A DNA stretch of 36,884 bases, taken from assembly GCA_020832925.1 (NCBI GenBank), contig JAJHRF010000014.1:1-36884 (forward strand). Direction: 5' to 3'. This DNA comes from Desulfurococcaceae archaeon. Its GTDB lineage: Archaea; Thermoproteota; Thermoprotei_A; Sulfolobales; Ignisphaeraceae. The position numbers and the translations under genes are program-made. The notes beneath the pieces are model-generated. The model did not search any database. It was not told the DNA's origin and worked only from the letters and a program-made list of their open reading frames with translations. Positions 1-7,567 of the stretch are shown in pieces; the first letter of the stretch is position 1; each line of letters begins with the position of its first letter.

Positions 1-13
1 ATTTTCTATTGTT

Positions 14-90
14 TGGCGCCGCGGCCGGGATTTGAACCCGGGTCACGGGCTCGACAGGCCCGCATACTGGCCGGGCTATACTACCGCGGC
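14..90 (-). tRNA. tRNA-Asp: tRNA-Asp (GUC)
   Basis: The reverse strand folds as a full cloverleaf. The acceptor stem is GCCGCGG with CCGCGGC, the T-arm is CCGGG-TTCAAAT-CCCGG, and the anticodon stem is CGGGC/GCCCG around the loop CTGTCGA. This puts GTC at positions 34-36, so the tRNA reads Asp codons. The discriminator is G and the 3' CCA is encoded (14-16). There is no intron. A TATA-like element on the reverse strand (about 117-130) lies about 30 bp before the 5' end. Confidence 0.96.
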
Positions 91-116
91 ACTGTAATTT
101 ATTGGTGTTGTTCTTG

Positions 117-130
117 CTTATAAGCTTTAT
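117..130. promoter_or_regulatory. Shared TATA region between tRNA-Asp and the DHH gene
   Basis: An AT-rich element, TTATAAGCTTTAT, can be read as an archaeal TATA box on both strands. On the reverse strand it is about 30 bp before tRNA-Asp. On the forward strand it predicts a transcript start near 148, about 50 nt before the preferred ATG of the DHH gene. Spacing and sequence are the only evidence. Confidence 0.55.
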
Positions 131-200
131 GCGGTTTCTCTAGGTGTTGTTTAATAGCTTTTTAACTTGTTTCTACATTATTGTTTTATGGTGTTTAGTT

Positions 201-1217
201 ATGGTTGTAGGTGTTGTAGCTGATTGGGATGCTGATGGTGTTGTTTCAGCTGCTCAAATCCTTTATTCGCAGGAGGTTGTAGGTTTTTTCCCTCTCAAGA
301 GTAGGGAGAAGGTTTTGCTCATTCCTTCAGATGTTAGAGGTGTTGTTGATATTACTAGAGAAGTTGTTGGTAGTGGTGTTAATTTCGTTGTTTTTCTCGA
401 TATCGCTTACTCTAAATATGTGGATAAAGCTTTGAGATTTCTAAAGTCTAGAGGTATAGGTGTTCTATATATAGATCACCACATCTCGACAGCAATACAT
501 ATCGAATCTATAAAGCCTTTGGTAAATAATGTTGTTGTAGGTAAAACTTCTACAGCTATGCTTGTATATAATCAGCTAAGATCTGTAGGTATAGATGTTG
601 GTGAACGGTTGAAAGCGTTTATAGAAGCTGTAACAGCTATAGAGAGAGGTGGGAAGAAGGGATCGGTGAAGCAAATCCACGGTAAGCTTATAGATATAGT
701 TGCAAATCTATCGAGAATTTTATCAAGTACTAGGAGTAGAGATCTATGGGTAAAAGTAGTTAAGTGGTTGGCAGAGCCTCTACCTATGATATCCATACCT
801 TTCACGTCAGATATAACAAAATTCGCAAAACCTTCGTCTGAATATATAAAGGAGCTGAAAGCTATAGCAAACGAGATTGCTCTAAGTAGTAAAAAGATAT
901 TCACTGTAAGGTTTATCGATATAAGGAACAGCAAATACCCATACAAATCAACAGCTATTGCATCAGCTCTTCACAGATTACTAAGATCCCCTATAATCCT
1001 CCTTACGAAGAATAGAAGAGGTAGAGAACTACTTATAATAAAATCTAGTGATACCCTTGCCTACGACTTAGGACTACATCTGTACAGGAAAGGGGTTGCA
1101 GAAGATATTATGGGTCACCAAACATTGGCGTTAATACTCTTGAGGAAAGGGGTAGAGGTCGAGAAGATCGTAGACTACGTAAGGGAGTTTATTATTAATG
1201 GGCCCGCCGGGATTTGA
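201..1217 (+). CDS. DHH-family phosphoesterase (RecJ/NrnA-like)
   Basis: A 338-residue protein of the DHH superfamily, manganese-dependent phosphodiesterases that include RecJ exonucleases and oligoribonucleases. Seen: an N-terminal ADWDADG motif (DxDxDG metal site), a second conserved Asp in VVFLDIA, and the signature DHH in LYIDHH. Near the C-terminus GHQTLALILL stands where a DHHA1 domain has its GGH motif, so the substrate-binding part is only weakly conserved. I chose ATG 201 because the metal motif follows within a few residues. An upstream GTG at 144 would add a hydrophobic 19-residue stretch that the family does not normally have. The last codons run 19 bp into the tRNA gene on the other strand. 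The exact substrate (DNA, short RNA or cyclic dinucleotide) cannot be told from sequence. Confidence 0.85.
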   Translation: MVVGVVADWDADGVVSAAQILYSQEVVGFFPLKSREKVLLIPSDVRGVVDITREVVGSGVNFVVFLDIAYSKYVDKALRFLKSRGIGVLYIDHHISTAIHIESIKPLVNNVVVGKTSTAMLVYNQLRSVGIDVGERLKAFIEAVTAIERGGKKGSVKQIHGKLIDIVANLSRILSSTRSRDLWVKVVKWLAEPLPMISIPFTSDITKFAKPSSEYIKELKAIANEIALSSKKIFTVRFIDIRNSKYPYKSTAIASALHRLLRSPIILLTKNRRGRELLIIKSSDTLAYDLGLHLYRKGVAEDIMGHQTLALILLRKGVEVEKIVDYVREFIINGPAGI

Positions 1218-1310
1218 ACCCGGGACCACGGGGATCTCCGCCGAGGGGTCCCGAGTCGGGCACCCTTAACGGGTGTACCCCGCATCCTAGCCAAGCTAGA
1301 CTACGGGCCC
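1199..1310 (-). tRNA. tRNA-Pro: Intron-containing tRNA, probably tRNA-Pro (CGG)
   Basis: Outer parts are clear on the reverse strand: acceptor GGGCCCG/CGGGCCC, T-arm CCGGG-TTCAAAT-CCCGG, variable loop TGGTC, anticodon stem CGGGG/CCCCG, discriminator A, no encoded CCA. Between the two anticodon-stem strands lie 44 nt instead of 7, so 37 nt of intron must be removed. No single excision leaves a loop with T at position 33. The only convincing loop core inside is CTCGGG, which with a final T gives the tRNA-Pro loop with anticodon CGG and the expected G37. That requires two introns of about 22 and 15 nt, before position 32 and after 37. The first contains a strong CACCC/GGGTG hairpin. That this is a tRNA is secure; the isotype and splice sites are inferred. 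Confidence 0.85.
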
Positions 1311-1445
1311 AACCGTTAACTCTATAGATATAGACTTAGGTAATAAGCTTTCATATTCTGTAGTATTAAACGTAATAATAAAAACATATATATCTGTAAG
1401 AATGTTTATAAGATTTTCATAGCTTAGATCGTCAGGTGTAATACC

Positions 1446-1814
1446 TTGGCATGCTCTAGCGGTGCTGAAGAGAGATTGAAACAAGATTCTGAGCTTATCG
1501 ATATAGATATGTTTAGAAAGATCGATCTTAGGGTTGGTCTTGTTAAATACGCTGAAAAAGTTCAAGGATCTAGGAAACTGATTAAGTTGATTGTTGATCT
1601 AGGTTCTGAAGAGAGACAGATAATAGCTGGTTTAGCTGAGTGGTATAAACCTGAAGATCTTGTAGGTAAATACGTGGTTGTTGTAGCTAATTTAAAGCCT
1701 AAGAAGTTGATGGGTATGGAGAGCCAGGGAATGATACTTGCTACATGTGATAAAGAGAAGCCCGTAATAATAACTGTTGCTGAAGATGTTAAACCTGGTT
1801 CGAAGATATGCTAG
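1446..1814 (+). CDS. Stand-alone tRNA-binding OB-fold protein (MetRS beta/C-terminal type)
   Basis: A 122-residue protein matching the tRNA-binding domain (TRBD) found at the C-terminus of methionyl-tRNA synthetases and in Arc1p/CsaA-like proteins. Seen: DLRVGLV near residue 27, a basic KLIKLIVDLG strand, the RQIIAGLAEWY segment and VVVVANLKPKKLMGMESQGM, all typical of this OB fold. In many archaea this domain is a separate polypeptide called the MetRS beta subunit, which raises affinity for tRNA. The start is TTG, with AGGTG a short distance upstream. It precedes ileS in the same orientation, but ileS has its own TATA box. A general tRNA chaperone role is the alternative. Confidence 0.85.
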   Translation: MACSSGAEERLKQDSELIDIDMFRKIDLRVGLVKYAEKVQGSRKLIKLIVDLGSEERQIIAGLAEWYKPEDLVGKYVVVVANLKPKKLMGMESQGMILATCDKEKPVIITVAEDVKPGSKIC

Positions 1815-1839
1815 CAATTGATTATGAACGTACCTAAAC

Positions 1840-1903
1840 TTTATAAAGCTACGCAATTCCCTTCTATATAATGAATAAGATAACATGTTTTTTCGGAGGG
1901 TGA
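1840..1903 (+). promoter_or_regulatory. ileS promoter and Shine-Dalgarno
   Basis: TTTATAAAG at 1840-1848 is a good TATA box and predicts a transcript start near 1870. GGAGGGTGA at 1895-1903 is a strong archaeal Shine-Dalgarno. Its GGTG core ends 7 nt before the TTA codon at 1910. Other genes in the window (5140, 20548, 12593) show the same 7-nt gap before ATG, TTG or GTG. This motif therefore fixes the ileS start even though the codon there is not a standard initiator. Confidence 0.75.
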
Positions 1904-1909
1904 CCAACA

Positions 1910-4888
1910 TTATCTGAGGAACTTCCGCAGATCAAAAGTAGGTATGATCCGTTAGCTGTAGAGAGATGGGTATCGAATTTCTGGGCAAGGCATAGCATAT
2001 ATAAGAAAGTTGTAGAGGAGAGGTGTAGAGATAGCGATAAGATCTTTAGATTTCTAGAAGGTCCGCCAACAGCTAACGGATTTATGCACGTTGGGCACGC
2101 TAGGGGAAGAACATTTAAAGATGTTATGCTGAGATTTGCTAGGATGAATGGCTATTGCGTATGGGATCAAGCTGGTTGGGATACTCAAGGACTTCCTGTA
2201 GAGCTCGAAGTTGAGAGAAACCTTAAGCTAAAGTCTAAGAAAGATATAGAGGTGTACGGTGTAGAGAAGTTTATACAAGAATGCCAGAAACTAGTAGATT
2301 TCTACATAGATCACTGGAGAAAAGCAAGCGAAAGACTTGGTCTATGGCTTGACTATGACAGAGCTTACGAAACTAGGCATCCAAAGTATATAGAGATCGT
2401 ATGGAGATTCCTCAAAATAGCCTGGGAGAAAGGATGGCTCTACGAAGACTTTAGAGTAGTACCCATATGCCCAAGATGTGAAACAGCTCTAAGTTCGCAT
2501 GAAGTTGCTCAAGGTTACGAAGTTGTAGAGGACCCCAGTCTCTACTTCAAAATACCTCTAGAAGATGAGCAGAAGACCTACTTAATAGCCTGGACAACAA
2601 CACCTTGGACAATAATAGACAACGAAGCAGTGGCAGTTCATCCTAACGAGGTTTACGTCAAGATAAGGGTTGGGGATGAGTACTGGATACTAGCTGAAAA
2701 GAGGTTGAAACCATTTGTAGATGAGATAGGGTTGAAGGAGTACGAGGTTGTGGATAGATTTCCAGGTTCAGCAATCTTCAACAAAAGGTATGTACATCCA
2801 CTACTAGAAGAGGTGCCTGCTCATAAAAACCATGGCCAGGAGAATCATAGAGTTCTAGTAGCTGAATGGGTCAGCATGGAGGAGGGTACAGGAGTAGTAC
2901 ATATAGCTCCTGCACACGGTCCTGAAGATTTTGAGTTAGGTAAACAATACGGATTAATAGTGTTCAATAGTTTGCAGAAGAACGGCGTATTTAAAGAAGA
3001 AGCCGGTAAGTATAAAGCTCTATGGTTTAAACAAGCAGATAAATCCGTTATCGAAGACCTTAAGAAGAAGAATCTGTTATTATATTTGGGGAAGTATCAG
3101 CATGAATATCCACACTGCTGGAGATGCGGAACACCTCTGATGTTCTTCGCAGATAAGCAGTGGTTTATAAAAATCGACCCAATTAAAGAGATCATGCTCA
3201 AGGAGAACGATAAGATTGTTTGGAGACCTGATTGGGCTGGTAAAAGGTTCAGTGATTGGCTTGCGAACGCAAGAGATTGGTGTATATCTAGGGAAAGATA
3301 TTGGGGGACACCATTACCTATATGGACATGCCGTAGCTGTGGTTATAGAGTTGCTGTGAGTAGTGTTGAAGAGATAAAGAGGTTAAGCAAATCCGGCGAA
3401 CCTCCTCTAGATATTCATAGACCGTGGATAGACAGAGTTATTCTAAGATGTCCTAGATGTGGAGGGGATATGTATAGAGAACCTTACGTAGTAGACGTAT
3501 GGATGGATAGCGGTGTTGCTCATACAGCATCTCTTGTACAGATAAATGCTGAGCATCTATTCAGCATGTTATTCCCATACGACTGGATAACAGAGGCTGT
3601 TGATCAGACAAGAGGATGGTTCTACACGTTGTTATTCACATCAGCTGTTATGTATGGATGTACACCGTTTAAATCAGTTCTATGTCAAGGACATGTACTG
3701 GATAAGTACGGTAAAAAGATGAGTAAAAGTAAAGGTAATGTGATATATGCTCTAGACTTCATGGAGAAAAACGGAGCAGATATTTTAAGGCTTTATCTTT
3801 TAACAAAAGCAGCTCCATGGGATAGCGTAAACTTTGATCCAGATGAGATAAAGGATGTTAAGAGGGTCCTAGATATACTGTGGAACTCTGTAAACTTCGC
3901 TATAACATACATGGATCTAGATAAATGGGATGCAAGTAGGTTGGAGAACGATGTTAAGAATCTCAAAGCCGAAGATTACTGGGTTCTGTACGAATTGAAC
4001 AATATGTTGAAGAGTGTAAGTAGCAAGATATGGTCAGGAGATCTACATCTAGCAGCAAGAGAAATCCTGAACTTTATCGTGGAGATACTTAGCCATAGAT
4101 ATATAACTATTATAAGGCCTAGAGTATGGCTAGAAGAGGATGCACCAGAAAAAAGAGCTGCTTACGCAACACTCTACATAACGATATCATCGTTGTTAAA
4201 AACTTTAGCACCTTTCGCACCTTATATATCTGAGTATCTCTACCAAGCATTTGTAAAGAGGTATTCAGCAGGTACACTAGTTAAAGAGAGTGTACACCAA
4301 GAGTTATGGCCGAAGTTGCCAGAGGAAATACTCAGAGAAGATATGTGGAAAGCCGCAATGTTGATGTTTAAAGTAGCGGATGAGGTTCTAGCTATAAGGA
4401 ATAGCTATGGTGTTAAAAGGAGATGGCCATTAAAACAAGCGGTTGTTGTGGTTCCTCCGGAACAGCTAGAATTGTTTAAGAAATCAGCAGATATTCTAAG
4501 AATCTATGCAAACATTAAGAATGTAGAGGTAGTGGATAAAATTCTAGAGCTTCGTTTAGCTAAACCTGTAGAAGTAGATCTCAAGGATGTAAAGGCTTAC
4601 ATCGATATAGCTGTAGATGAAGAGATTTTGATGGAAGGTTTGGTCAGGGATATAGTTAGACGAGTTCAGATGCTACGTAAGGAAAAGAACCTACCGGTGA
4701 ACTACGTAGCCAAGAAGCTAGCTATATACAGCGATGCAGAGATCATTCGTAAAGCTGTTGAAAAGTATAGAGATTACATAGGAAGAGAAACGAGAGTTGA
4801 GGTTGTAGAGATATCGTTAGAGAAACACGAGAACGCTATCGAATATAATTTAGAGGAATACAAAGTATATATAGCTCTAGAACTATAG
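1910..4888 (+). CDS. ileS: Isoleucyl-tRNA synthetase
   Basis: Class I synthetase that charges tRNA-Ile. Seen: the HIGH motif as HVGH (residues 60-63 from the chosen start) inside GPPTANGFMHVGHARGR, the KMSKS motif at about 603-607, a large editing (CP1) domain with TTTPWT, zinc-binding CxxC pairs at CPRC and CRSC/CPRC, and a C-terminal anticodon-binding region. The length of 992 residues is normal. The frame is open and IleRS-like back to 1904 (residues ELPQIKSRYDPL are typical of the N-terminus), yet it contains no ATG, GTG or TTG before 2084, which would delete the N-terminus up to the HIGH motif. TTA at 1910 sits at the right distance from a strong Shine-Dalgarno and gives a normal Met-Ser-Glu start. 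An in-frame TGA at 1901 excludes longer versions. Confidence 0.95.
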   Translation, partial: LSEELPQIKSRYDPLAVERWVSNFWARHSIYKKVVEERCRDSDKIFRFLEGPPTANGFMHVGHARGRTFKDVMLRFARMNGYCVWDQAGWDTQGLPVELEVERNLKLKSKKDIEVYGVEKFIQECQKLVDFYIDHWRKASERLGLWLDYDRAYETRHPKYIEIVWRFLKIAWEKGWLYEDFRVVPICPRCETALSSHEVAQGYEVVEDPSLYFKIPLEDEQKTYLIAWTTTPWTIIDNEAVAVHPNEVYVKIRVGDEYWILAEKRLKPFVDEIGLKEYEVVDRFPGSAIFNKRYVHPLLEEVPAHKNHGQENHRVLVAEWVSMEEGTGVVHIAPAHGPEDFELGKQYGLIVFNSLQKNGVFKEEAGKYKALWFKQADKSVIEDLKKKNLLLYLGKYQHEYPHCWRCGTPLMFFADKQWFIKIDPIKEIMLKENDKIVWRPDWAGKRFSDWLANARDWCISRERYWGTPLPIWTCRSCGYRVAVSSVEEIKRLSKSGEPPLDIHRPWIDRVILRCPRCGGDMYREPYVVDVWMDSGVAHTASLVQINAEHLFSMLFPYDWITEAVDQTRGWFYTLLFTSAVMYGCTPFKSVLCQGHVLDKYGKKMSKSKGNVIYALDFMEKNGADILRLYLLTKAAPWDSVNFDPDEIKDVKRVLDILWNSVNFAITYMDLDKWDASRLENDVKNLKAEDYWVLYELNNMLKSVSSKIWSGDLHLAAREILNFIVEILSHRYITIIRPRVWLEEDAPEKRAAYATLYITISSLLKTLAPFAPYISEYLYQAFVKRYSAGTLVKESVHQELWPKLPEEILREDMWKAAMLMFKVADEVLAIRNSYGVKRRWPLKQAVVVVPPEQLELFKKSADILRIYANIKNVEVVDKILELRLAKPVEVDLKDVKAYIDIAVDEEILMEGLVRDIVRRVQMLRKEKNLPVNYVAKKLAIYSDAEIIRKAVEKYRDYIGRETRVEVVEISLEKHENAIEYNLEEYKVYIALEL

Positions 4889-5139
4889 GCTTTGCATATC
4901 TATAACAACTATTTCCAGTCCATACATTAACTCGCTAACTAAACCTTATTGTAGATACATACCCACCACCAACTTAAGCATTCCTTTACTTTTTATATAT
5001 CTTAGAACGTTACGAAGATACAGAAATTACAGAAATCTTTGTGGCAGAGTAATAGAAACAGTTACGTAGCTGAGGAAAGTCGCGATGAGACGAATTCATG
5101 TATACCTAATAATACATTGAACAATACGTGGTGTACGTT
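4889..5139 (+). promoter_or_regulatory. Intergenic region with TATA box and long 5' leader
   Basis: No coding sequence is visible in these 251 bases. TTTTATATAT at 4991-5000 is the best TATA box and predicts a start near 5020-5025. That leaves a leader of about 115 nt before ATG 5140, long for a window where most leaders are under 30 nt. The leader contains CTGA (5070-5073) followed by GCGATGA (5082-5088), resembling a D'/C' pair, and a small hairpin ATGTAT/ATACAT just before the ribosome-binding site. No complete RNA family could be recognised. Confidence 0.4.
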
Positions 5140-5688
5140 ATGAAGAGATACATATTGCCAGAAGAATTAAGGAAAACCTTAGCTTACATACATATCTATG
5201 CCAAGGAACATATAAATCCTATCACGGGTTTAAGAGATTTTATAGGTTTTAAGCTTCGTTCAGAGTTCTATGGGTATTTACATAGAGTTGCCGTGGTAGG
5301 TGATATAGTTTGCTCAACGTTTTTAGGATATGTAGGAGTTCCAAGGATATGTATAATCGACGGTAAAACGCTTAGAGAACTCTATAGTGGTGTTGATGTT
5401 ATTTCAAAGAGTTTCAGCTATATGTTAAGATGTACAAATCCTCCAGGCTCTATATCGGAGGAATGTATCAAAACTATAGCGAGAGCTCTCAATACTTTAT
5501 ATCCTGTGCTTGTAATGGTTGAGGGAGAAGAAGATTTATTGGCTCTAGCTCTATGTCTCATAGGTAAAGATATTGATTACGTAATCTACGGGATACCGAG
5601 GGAAGGGGTAGGAGTTATTGATGTAGAGAAATTTAGGGTAACAGCTATAAACCTTTTTACACAGTTTAAAGTTATCGAAGAACTCTAG
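5140..5688 (+). CDS. GTP-dependent dephospho-CoA kinase (DUF359)
   Basis: A 182-residue member of the archaeal DUF359/COG1909 family, shown in Thermococcus to phosphorylate dephospho-CoA with GTP, the last step of coenzyme A synthesis. Archaea use it in place of the unrelated bacterial CoaE. Seen: VVGDIVCSTFL (first metal-binding Asp), ICIIDGKTLR (second Asp region), CTNPPGSISEE, VMVEGEEDLLAL and YGIPREGVGVI, all in family order. ATG 5140 is preferred over GTG 5128 because GTGGTG stands 7 nt before it. It opens a run of same-strand genes leading into the hydrogenase maturation set, with only 20 nt to the next gene. Confidence 0.9.
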   Translation: MKRYILPEELRKTLAYIHIYAKEHINPITGLRDFIGFKLRSEFYGYLHRVAVVGDIVCSTFLGYVGVPRICIIDGKTLRELYSGVDVISKSFSYMLRCTNPPGSISEECIKTIARALNTLYPVLVMVEGEEDLLALALCLIGKDIDYVIYGIPREGVGVIDVEKFRVTAINLFTQFKVIEEL

Positions 5689-5708
5689 GCTAGAAGGAAT
5701 ACCAATTC

Positions 5709-6356
5709 ATGAAGTATATCAGCACAACGTTAAGCATTTTGCGTAAATACATGCTTAAACCTGGTAGCTTAGATGATGTCTGCTACACTCTCTATATGTT
5801 GTTTAAAGATAAAGCTATGAGTATAGCTTATGAAAAGCCGAACTGTTCTCATATGTTCATAGTAGGGACGAATTTCGAGATAAGGTTTTTCGTAAACTCT
5901 TTGAGAGAAGCACAACTAAATCTCTTAGTAGACTCGAACACTTCTATACTAGATAAAGCGCTGATCTGGGCTAGAAACGTTTTCTCCACTATAGATAAGA
6001 ATATATCTAAGTTCTGCGAGAAAGAAAGTAAAATACATGTTCTCTTAAGATCTACGCTTAGGTACAGAAGAGTAGATCTAGAAGAGATAGAGAAGATACT
6101 TAGTGGTATGGGTATAGCTATATGTTCTAGAGAGCTCCATACGGTTAGCGACATAGTTTTAACAGTTATTAGGGGTAAGACTGTGGGTAAAAATCTTAAA
6201 CGCTACGATATAACAGTAACAATTTTAGAGGATAGCGAATTAGAATTAAGCTTATCTATCGAAACAGATCTAGACGAAGATAGACCTCTAGACCAATTAA
6301 TCGAGATTCAGAACCTCTTGTACAACGTCATAGAGGTTTTTATGCTAAAACGATGA
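5709..6356 (+). CDS. Unrecognised protein between CoA kinase and hypA
   Basis: A 215-residue protein I do not recognise. It has no membrane segment, no signal peptide and no metal motif; three of its four cysteines are scattered. The middle (about residues 95-140) is charged and helical, and the C-terminal third (YDITVTILEDSELELSLSIE) alternates hydrophobic and acidic residues like a beta-sheet with an acidic face. It starts 20 nt after the CoA kinase and ends 50 nt before hypA, so it is probably cotranscribed with one or both. The ATG start has no clear Shine-Dalgarno. Whether it belongs to CoA synthesis, nickel maturation or neither is open. Confidence 0.7.
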   Translation: MKYISTTLSILRKYMLKPGSLDDVCYTLYMLFKDKAMSIAYEKPNCSHMFIVGTNFEIRFFVNSLREAQLNLLVDSNTSILDKALIWARNVFSTIDKNISKFCEKESKIHVLLRSTLRYRRVDLEEIEKILSGMGIAICSRELHTVSDIVLTVIRGKTVGKNLKRYDITVTILEDSELELSLSIETDLDEDRPLDQLIEIQNLLYNVIEVFMLKR

Positions 6357-6406
6357 AAAGATTCTCAAGAAGATACAGGATCTCTAAAAGGTTTAGGGGA
6401 TAGAGT

Positions 6407-6808
6407 GTGCATGAATGGGCATTAGCTGAAGCAGTTGTTGAAACAGTTAAGAGAAGAGCTCTTGAAAATAATATCAAGAACTTCTCCGTGTTGAAGATAA
6501 AATTAGGGATGTTGCAGCAAATAGATAAAGATGTTCTGTTGTTTGCTTTAGAAGAGTTACTAAAACTTGCTAGAGAAGAACATGGGGTATCTGTTGAGCA
6601 TATCGTTATAGATGAAGAGAAACCTGTTGCAGAGTGTACGAGGTGTGGGTATAGATGGGAGATAGATCTCCAGTCCATGGATGAGGAGTACAGGGAGTAT
6701 ATCCACTTTCTCCCGGAAACCATTCATATATACGTATCATGTCCTAGATGTAGATCTAAAGATTTCGAGATAGTTTCGGGTAGAGGACTCTATGTTGAGC
6801 TATACTAG
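6407..6808 (+). CDS. hypA: Hydrogenase nickel-insertion protein HypA
   Basis: A 133-residue HypA/HybF nickel metallochaperone that delivers Ni to the large subunit of [NiFe] hydrogenase. Seen: the N-terminal Met-His-Glu (MHEWALA) whose His2 is the nickel ligand, and a zinc site of two CxxC pairs (C77/C80 and C112/C115). Because His2 must directly follow the initiator, the GTG at 6407 is the start. The end overlaps the start of the next gene by 17 bp, which fits translational coupling with its partner ATPase. Confidence 0.96.
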   Translation: MHEWALAEAVVETVKRRALENNIKNFSVLKIKLGMLQQIDKDVLLFALEELLKLAREEHGVSVEHIVIDEEKPVAECTRCGYRWEIDLQSMDEEYREYIHFLPETIHIYVSCPRCRSKDFEIVSGRGLYVELY

Positions 6809-7565
6809 AAATTCTAGTGGGTACGTAGATCCGAGGTTATTCATAATACCTGAGAAGCTATCGCGATTTAAACACGTAGTAGCTGTGCTAAGCCCAAAGG
6901 GAGGGGTAGGTAAGACAACTATAGCTACACTCCTAGCAACCGCTCTAGGTAAATGGTGTAGAAGCACAGTTTTACTAGATCTAGATATAGAAAACCCTAC
7001 AGCACATATAATGTTAGGGCTAGACATAGACAATGTAAGGATTGAGGAGGATAGAGGTGTACTCCCTATAAAGATCTCAGAGAAAAACCTAGAGTTCATG
7101 TCTGTAGCAATCTTTACTAGAGGCAAGCTTCTACCTATAAGAGGAAAAGACATCGTTAATGTTGTAAGAGAACTTCTATCGGTAACGAGATGGAGAAGCG
7201 ATGTAATGGTTGTTGATACACCTCCAGGGTTCTCAGATGTAATTCTAGAGTTTAGCAAACTTGTTGAGAAGGTGAAGTACGTTATCGTTTCAACACCGGA
7301 TCCTCTATCCATATCCTCAACTAGAAGAGTTGTAGAATATCTACGTAGCGAAAACGTGTCGGTTATAGGTATTGTAGGTAATATGTGTAGAAATGAAGAC
7401 GATGATATACGGATACAAGAGCTTGGCAAATCTCTAGGTGTAGAAGTTATAACGTGTATACCGTGGATAGATAATATACATAGATACTACGGGAATCTCG
7501 ATGAACTTCTCAACATATTCCATGGAAACATTGTATCTATAATCAACAAGGTTGTTGGTTGGTAA
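6792..7565 (+). CDS. Mrp/MinD-type ATPase, probable archaeal HypB
   Basis: A 257-residue SIMIBI P-loop ATPase. Seen: the deviant Walker A KGGVGKTT (residues 36-43), a switch region LLDLDIENPT, and VDTPPG (141-146) as in Mrp/NBP35 proteins. It lacks the C-terminal CxxC of iron-sulfur scaffold Mrp proteins. In Thermococcus kodakarensis an Mrp/MinD-family ATPase, not the bacterial GTPase, acts as HypB, binding HypA and raising its nickel affinity. The direct overlap with hypA and the maturation protease downstream strongly suggest the same role here. A general ParA/MinD function is the alternative. Confidence 0.85.
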   Translation: MLSYTRNSSGYVDPRLFIIPEKLSRFKHVVAVLSPKGGVGKTTIATLLATALGKWCRSTVLLDLDIENPTAHIMLGLDIDNVRIEEDRGVLPIKISEKNLEFMSVAIFTRGKLLPIRGKDIVNVVRELLSVTRWRSDVMVVDTPPGFSDVILEFSKLVEKVKYVIVSTPDPLSISSTRRVVEYLRSENVSVIGIVGNMCRNEDDDIRIQELGKSLGVEVITCIPWIDNIHRYYGNLDELLNIFHGNIVSIINKVVGW

Positions 7566-7567
7566 AG

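Noticed and set aside
144-200. GTG start of the DHH gene giving a hydrophobic leader
   Set aside because: The family begins at the DxDxDG strand; the extra residues look like translated leader, and the predicted transcript start is at or after 144.
5070-5090. GAGGAAAGTC resembling the conserved CR-I of RNase P RNA, and a CTGA/GCGATGA pair resembling a box C/D sRNA
   Set aside because: There is no room downstream for the rest of RNase P RNA and no matching CR-V in the right order; no outer C and D boxes or terminal stem were found for a C/D sRNA.
6800-7429. Long reverse-strand open frame opposite the HypB-type gene
   Set aside because: It mirrors the coding frame of a gene with clear Walker motifs; its Ser/Ile-rich translation has no recognisable pattern.
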